Positions 13,042 to 17,067 of a stretch of 17,067 nt of DNA are shown piece after piece (the stretch's first letter is position 1; every line of letters starts with the position of its first letter). The notes below the pieces were generated by a model. It made no database searches, was not told the DNA's origin, and saw only the letters and a program-made list of their open reading frames with translations. The position numbers and the translations under genes are program-made. The DNA is from DATARH01 sp036264235 (lineage in GTDB: Bacteria > Pseudomonadota > Alphaproteobacteria > ATCC43930 > CGMCC-115725): NCBI GenBank assembly GCA_036264235.1, contig DATARH010000058.1:1-17067 (forward strand), written 5' to 3'.

Positions 13042-14658
13042 TTACGCCGCCAGTTTCTGCCGCGCCGCATTGCGGATCGCGGCGGCGCCCTTCTCGGCGA
13101 CCATGATTGTCGGCGCGTTGGTGTTGGTCGAGGTGACGGCCGGCATCACCGAGGCGTCGATCACCCGCAAGCCATCGATGCCGTGCACGCGCAGCTCGTC
13201 GTCGACGACGGCGAGCGTGTCGCGGCCCATCTTGCAGGTGCAGGTCGCGTGGAACACGGTCGAGCCGGTCTGCCGCAAATAGTCGAGCAGCTCGTCGTCG
13301 CCCTGGACCTGCGAGCCCGGCAGGATCTCGCCGACGTAATACGGTGCCAACGCCGGCGCCGCGAATAACCGCCGCACCGCGCGCAATCCGCCGATCGCGC
13401 AGCGCCGGTCGGTGTCATGCGACAGATAGCGCGGATTGATCGCCGGTGCCTGCCGCGGGTCGGGCGATTTCGCCTCGACATAGCCGCGCGACAACGGCCG
13501 CATCTGCCACATGCCGCCGGTCATGCCAGGCTTGTCGTCGAGCCGCCGGATCGGGCCCGGATGGAAGCTGGCATTGGCCAGCAGAATCTGCACGTCGGGC
13601 GTCGCCGATTCCTCCAGCACCTTGACCGACGCCGCGACCAGCGAGGCGGCATAGGTCAGGAGACCGGTGCCGGCGAAGACGTACCGCATCAGCTCCCCAA
13701 CAAACGGCAGGCCGCGCGACTTCTCGTTGGCGGTGCCGATGCCCTGCACCTCGGCGGTGACGCGCGCGAGGAAATGGTCCTGCAAATTCTTGCCGACGCC
13801 GGCGAGCGGATGCAGCACCGGGATGCCGGCGCGGGCGAGGTGGTCGGGATCGCCGATCCCCGACAACTGCAAGAGATGCGGCGAGCCGACCGCGCCGGCG
13901 GCAAGGATCACCTCGCGCGCGGCGGTCGCATTCGTGACGGTACCGCTGCACGAGAATTCGACCCCGGCGGCGCGCTTACTGTCGAGCAGCACGCGGTGAA
14001 CCAGCGCGTTCGTCACCACTTCCAGATTGGGCCGCTTCATCGCCGCGCGGAGATAGGTGCGCGCGGCGCTCTGGCGGCGGCGGCCGCGGCGAGTCTGCTG
14101 CACCCAGCCGATACCGTCGCCGGCGCCGGGCGGCAACCGGTTGACGTCCTCGCGGTATTCGAGGCCGATCTGCTGCCCGGCCTCGATAATCTTGTGACAC
14201 AACTCCGGCTTGTCGGCGGTGCGTGAGGTCAAGAGCGGCCCCTCGTCACCATGGAATTCGTCGGCGCCGCTCTCCCAGCTCTCGGCCCGTTTGAAGTAAG
14301 GGAGCACGTCGTCCCAGCTCCAGCCACGGTTGCCGAGCTGCGCCCAATGGTCGAAATCCTCGGGCTGACCGCGGACATAGATCATGCCGTTGATCGAGGA
14401 GGAGCCGCCGAGCACGCGGCCCCGCGGGTAGAGGATCGCGCGGCCATTGACGCCGGGGTCGGGTTCGGCGGTGTAGCCCCAAGTCAGCTTCGGGTGATCG
14501 AGCAATTTGATGTAGCCGGCCGGGACATGGATCAGCGGGTTGCGGTCGCGCCCGCCGGCCTCGATCAAGAGGACCCGAACCAACGGGTCCTCGCTCAGCC
14601 GGTTGGCGAGAACGCAGCCGGCCGAGCCGGCGCCGACGATGATGTAATCTGCTCGCAT
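13042..14658 (-). CDS. GMC-family FAD oxidoreductase (choline/alcohol dehydrogenase-like), second of a tandem pair
   Basis: A 538-residue flavoprotein that would oxidise a primary alcohol to an aldehyde. The Rossmann dinucleotide motif GAGSAG is near residue 9. GMC signature 1 (GRVLGGSSSINGMIYVRG) lies near 78-95 and signature 2 (GAVGSPHLLQLSGIG) is present. The catalytic pair typical of the family is visible as H470 (FHATCTCKMG) and the Asn in TSTNTNAP at 512-514. No signal peptide is present, so it is cytoplasmic. It starts one base after the stop of the upstream GMC gene (TAA-c-ATG on the minus strand) and lacks a clear Shine-Dalgarno, suggesting coupled translation. In the last 70 residues 51 are identical to the neighbour, so the pair arose by duplication. 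Choline itself is not established as substrate; AlkJ-like aliphatic alcohols or polyethylene-glycol-type substrates fit as well. Confidence 0.93.
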   Translation of the reverse strand: MRADYIIVGAGSAGCVLANRLSEDPLVRVLLIEAGGRDRNPLIHVPAGYIKLLDHPKLTWGYTAEPDPGVNGRAILYPRGRVLGGSSSINGMIYVRGQPEDFDHWAQLGNRGWSWDDVLPYFKRAESWESGADEFHGDEGPLLTSRTADKPELCHKIIEAGQQIGLEYREDVNRLPPGAGDGIGWVQQTRRGRRRQSAARTYLRAAMKRPNLEVVTNALVHRVLLDSKRAAGVEFSCSGTVTNATAAREVILAAGAVGSPHLLQLSGIGDPDHLARAGIPVLHPLAGVGKNLQDHFLARVTAEVQGIGTANEKSRGLPFVGELMRYVFAGTGLLTYAASLVAASVKVLEESATPDVQILLANASFHPGPIRRLDDKPGMTGGMWQMRPLSRGYVEAKSPDPRQAPAINPRYLSHDTDRRCAIGGLRAVRRLFAAPALAPYYVGEILPGSQVQGDDELLDYLRQTGSTVFHATCTCKMGRDTLAVVDDELRVHGIDGLRVIDASVMPAVTSTNTNAPTIMVAEKGAAAIRNAARQKLAA

Positions 14659-14659
14659 G

Positions 14660-16264
14660 TTATGCGGCCAAGGCCTGTCGCGCCTCGGCGCGGATCAGCG
14701 CCGCCGCCTTCTCGGCGATCATGATCGTCGGCGCGTTGGTGTTGGTCGAGGTGACCGACGGCATCACCGACGCGTCGACGACGCGCAGCGCCTCGATGCC
14801 GTGCACCCGCAGTTGGTCGTCGACCACCGACATCGGGTGGTGCCCCATCATGCACGTGCAGCTCGCGTGATAGACAGTGTTGCCATTGCGCTTGGCGTAA
14901 TCTAGCAGCTCGTCGTCGGTCTGCACCTTGGAGCCGGGCAGCTTTTCATCACCGACATAGGGCTGCAGCGCCGGGGCGGTGAAGATGCGGCGGACGAATT
15001 TGAGGCCGCCGACGATCGCCCGGCGGTCACTCTCCTCTGTCAGATAGCGCGGGTTGATCTCCGGCATGTCGCCGGGCCGGTTCGATTTCGCCATCACATG
15101 GCCGCGCGATAAGGGCCGCATCTGCCAGGGACCGCCGGTCAGGCCGGGCTCCTCCTCGAGCTGGCCGATCTGGCCGTCCTTGAAGCTGCCCGGCGCGAAC
15201 GAGATCTGCACGTCCGGGGTCGCCGATTCTTCGAGTATTTTGACCGAGGCGGCGACCAGCGAGGCGCTGTAGGTCAGCATGCCCTTGCCGGTCAGCACGT
15301 AACGCAAAACCTCGCCGGCCAAGGGCAGCCCGCGCGCCTTCTCGTTGGCGGTGGCGATGCCATGGACCGGGTAGGTGACGCGGACGACGTAGTGGTCCTG
15401 CATGTTCTTGCCGACACCGCGCAGCTCGTGCACGACCGGGACGCCGATCTTGCCGAGATGATCGGGGTCTCCGACACCTGACAGCTGCAGGAGGTGCGGC
15501 GAGCCGACCGCACCGGCCGACAGGATCACTTCGCTCGCCGCTTCTGCTTTGTCAGCGACACCTCCGCGCGAGAATTCGACGCCGGTCGCGCGCTTGCCGT
15601 CGAACAGCACGCGGTGCACCAGCGCCTTTGTCACCAGCTGTAAGTTCGGCCGCTTCAGCGCCGGCCGCAGATAGCTGCGCGCCGTGCTGGCGCGGCGGCG
15701 GCCGCCGCGGGTCTGCTGACACCAGCCGATGCTGTCGGGCGCGCCGGGCGGCAAATCATTGACGTCCTCGCGGTATTCCAGCCCGAGCTGCGTGCCGGCC
15801 TCGATCACCTTGGCGCAGATCGGCGAGCGGTCCATCTGCGAGGTGAACAGATAACCCTCGGTGCCGTGGACCTCGCTGGCGCCATGCCCCCACCGCTCGG
15901 CCTTTTTGAAGAACGGGTAGCAGTCGTCCCAGGACCAGCCGCGGTTGCCGAGCTGCGCCCAATGGTCGTAATCCTCGGGTTGCCCCCGGATATAGATCAG
16001 GCCGTTGATCGAGCTGGAGCCGCCGAGCACCCGGCCGCGCGGATAAATGATCTCGCGCCCATCGCAGGCCTCGGCGCGAAACTGCCAGCTCAGGTTCTTG
16101 TGGTCGAGCATTTTCATGAAGCCGGCGGGGATATGGATCAGCGGGTTCCAGTCGCGGCCGCCGGCCTCGATCAGGATGACGCGGGTGTTCGGGTCCTCGG
16201 TCAGCCGGTTGGCGAGGACGCAACCGGCCGAGCCGGCGCCGACGATCACATAATCCGCCTTCAT
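14660..16264 (-). CDS. GMC-family FAD oxidoreductase, first of a tandem pair
   Basis: A 534-residue paralogue of the following gene. FAD motif GAGSAG is at 9-14, signature 1 (GRVLGGSSSINGLIYIRG) at about 77-94, signature 2 (GAVGSPHLLQLSGVG) mid-protein, and catalytic H466 in YHASCTCMMG with Asn in TSTNTNAP (508-510). Those numbers coincide with the His/Asn pair as I recall it in choline oxidase, although overall the sequence looks more like bacterial alcohol dehydrogenases of the GMC family. ATG at 16264 has GGGAG (16273-16278, minus strand) upstream. Its stop is one base from the next start, so both are one operon transcribed away from the MOSC gene. Active-site residues are intact in both copies, which argues for different substrate ranges and against decay of one. 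Confidence 0.94.
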   Translation of the reverse strand: MKADYVIVGAGSAGCVLANRLTEDPNTRVILIEAGGRDWNPLIHIPAGFMKMLDHKNLSWQFRAEACDGREIIYPRGRVLGGSSSINGLIYIRGQPEDYDHWAQLGNRGWSWDDCYPFFKKAERWGHGASEVHGTEGYLFTSQMDRSPICAKVIEAGTQLGLEYREDVNDLPPGAPDSIGWCQQTRGGRRRASTARSYLRPALKRPNLQLVTKALVHRVLFDGKRATGVEFSRGGVADKAEAASEVILSAGAVGSPHLLQLSGVGDPDHLGKIGVPVVHELRGVGKNMQDHYVVRVTYPVHGIATANEKARGLPLAGEVLRYVLTGKGMLTYSASLVAASVKILEESATPDVQISFAPGSFKDGQIGQLEEEPGLTGGPWQMRPLSRGHVMAKSNRPGDMPEINPRYLTEESDRRAIVGGLKFVRRIFTAPALQPYVGDEKLPGSKVQTDDELLDYAKRNGNTVYHASCTCMMGHHPMSVVDDQLRVHGIEALRVVDASVMPSVTSTNTNAPTIMIAEKAAALIRAEARQALAA

Positions 16265-16383
16265 GGTTTCTACTCCCTAACTGCCGCTTCGCGCGGGCCA
16301 GACACTTTAGCGCAAGCGGGCGGGGTGCAAATCGGGATATTCCGTTACGCTGCTCCGCGAAAAAACCGCCCGAGGCACCCCGA
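16265..16383. promoter_or_regulatory. Divergent promoter region, GMC operon / MOSC gene
   Basis: A 119-base gap between divergent start codons that must hold promoters for both directions. It contains an AT-richer centre around 16328-16350. CGGGGTGC at 16321-16328 is the exact inverse of GCACCCCG at 16375-16382, but the arms are 46 bases apart. No confident -35/-10 pair can be named. Confidence 0.4.
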
Positions 16384-17067
16384 ATGACCGCCACGATCGC
16401 CGCCCTCTACCGCTATCCGGTCAAGGGGCTCAGCCCGGAGCCCTTGCAGCGGGTCGCATTGACCCCCGGCCGCTGCCTGCCGCAGGACCGCCGCTTTGCG
16501 ATCGCGCTGCCGACGACCGAATTCGACGCGGCGCGGCCGCAATGGCTGTCGAAGACGCATTTCATCATGCTGATGCGCGACGAGAAGCTGGCCGCGTTGC
16601 GGACCCGGTTCGACGCCGAAACCGGCCGCTTCTCGGTCGAGGAGGGCGGCGAGGCCTTGCTGGAGGCGCGGCTGACGGAGCGGGAGGGGCAGCGAGCGGT
16701 CGGCGAATTTTTCACCCGCTTCCTGGAGGGGCTCGTCGCGGGCCCGCTGCGCGTCGTCGAAGCCCCGGGCCATGCCTTTGCCGACGCGCGGCCGAAGCCC
16801 AACGCCTCGACCGACCAGTATGTATCGCTGATCAACCGGGCCAGCATCGCCGCGCTCGAACAGGCGGTCGGCGCGCCGGTCGACCCCGTTCGGTTCCGCG
16901 CCAATGTCTATTTCGACGGGCCGCCGGCCTGGGCCGAGCTCGATTGGCTCGGCCAGGAGATCGGGTTAGGCCAGGCGCGGTTGCGGGTCATCGCCGCGAT
17001 CACCCGCTGCGCCGCGACCGAGGTCAATCCGGCGACAGCGGTGCGGGACCTCGATGTGGTCGGCGCG
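16384..17067 (+). CDS. MOSC-domain protein with N-terminal beta-barrel (mARC/YcbX-like), 3' end outside the window
   Basis: The frame is open for 228 codons to the window edge. The N-terminus (ALYRYPVKGLSPEPL, then LPQDRRFAI) is the MOSC N-terminal barrel. The MOSC domain follows, with VSLINRASIAALE (about 147-159), RFRANVYFDG (171-180) and the ITRCAATEVNP motif, whose Cys209 is the expected molybdenum-cofactor sulfur ligand. Proteins of this type reduce N-hydroxylated compounds or carry sulfur for molybdenum enzymes. There is room for little more than the end of the MOSC domain unless a C-terminal ferredoxin domain lies beyond the edge. ATG at 16384 follows GAGG (16372-16375). It is divergent from the GMC pair. 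Confidence 0.92.
   Translation, partial: MTATIAALYRYPVKGLSPEPLQRVALTPGRCLPQDRRFAIALPTTEFDAARPQWLSKTHFIMLMRDEKLAALRTRFDAETGRFSVEEGGEALLEARLTEREGQRAVGEFFTRFLEGLVAGPLRVVEAPGHAFADARPKPNASTDQYVSLINRASIAALEQAVGAPVDPVRFRANVYFDGPPAWAELDWLGQEIGLGQARLRVIAAITRCAATEVNPATAVRDLDVVGA

Noticed and set aside
13417..14226. 269-codon plus-strand frame antisense to the second GMC gene
   Set aside because: Antisense shadow of a conserved enzyme; no start site and no recognisable domain.
16321..16382. CGGGGTGC / GCACCCCG inverted repeat upstream of the MOSC gene
   Set aside because: Arms are 46 bases apart and GC-rich; competing pairings of similar quality exist in the same stretch, so chance is a sufficient explanation.

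Overview
The window reads as a chromosomal segment of a GC-rich, metabolically versatile alphaproteobacterium, probably a soil or water organism of the Rhodospirillales/Hyphomicrobiales type. This is inferred from strong GC bias at third codon positions and from the gene mix: peptide/opine-type ABC importers, luciferase-like monooxygenases, paired GMC oxidoreductases, a MOSC protein and a CobB-like sirtuin. No rRNA, tRNA, transposase, integrase or CRISPR array is visible. Coding density is high and no gene-free stretch exceeds 300 bases.

Layout. (1) 1-3986, plus strand: the 3' end of a frameshifted substrate-binding protein gene, an intact paralogue of it, then two DppB/DppC-type permeases, closed by a strong bidirectional terminator (4046-4076). 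No transport ATPase is encoded here. (2) 4260-8262: an L-lactate permease-family transporter (plus strand) flanked on both sides by minus-strand luciferase-like (LLM) flavin/F420 monooxygenases from different subfamilies. The intergenic regions carry perfect inverted repeats that look like operators. (3) 8384-10440, plus strand: a five-helix membrane protein whose tail carries a regular cysteine ladder, apparently translationally coupled (TAGTG overlap) to an MdtG-like MFS exporter. (4) 10530-12137, minus strand: a secreted, repeat-rich, propeller-like protein of unknown function. (5) 12255-13036, plus strand: a relic of an MFS-gene 3' end that overlaps (ATGA) the start of a CobB-like sirtuin. 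The sirtuin has lost its catalytic histidine and nearly all NAD-binding signatures. (6) 13042-16264, minus strand: two tandem GMC flavoprotein oxidoreductases with a one-base gap. (7) 16384-end, plus strand: a MOSC-domain protein cut by the window edge.

How the parts relate. Region 1 is an importer lacking its ATPases. Region 2 looks like uptake and oxidation of a small organic acid or related carbon source, but the substrate is unknown. The most unusual part is regions 3-5. The MFS-tail relic in front of the sirtuin suggests that an MFS gene once ran directly into this sirtuin in a coupled operon, and that the secreted-protein gene now sits between two MFS 3' ends. A cysteine-ladder membrane protein, an MFS exporter and a sirtuin pseudoenzyme may therefore form a decayed or rearranged functional unit. 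That grouping is inference; the individual sequence features are directly visible.
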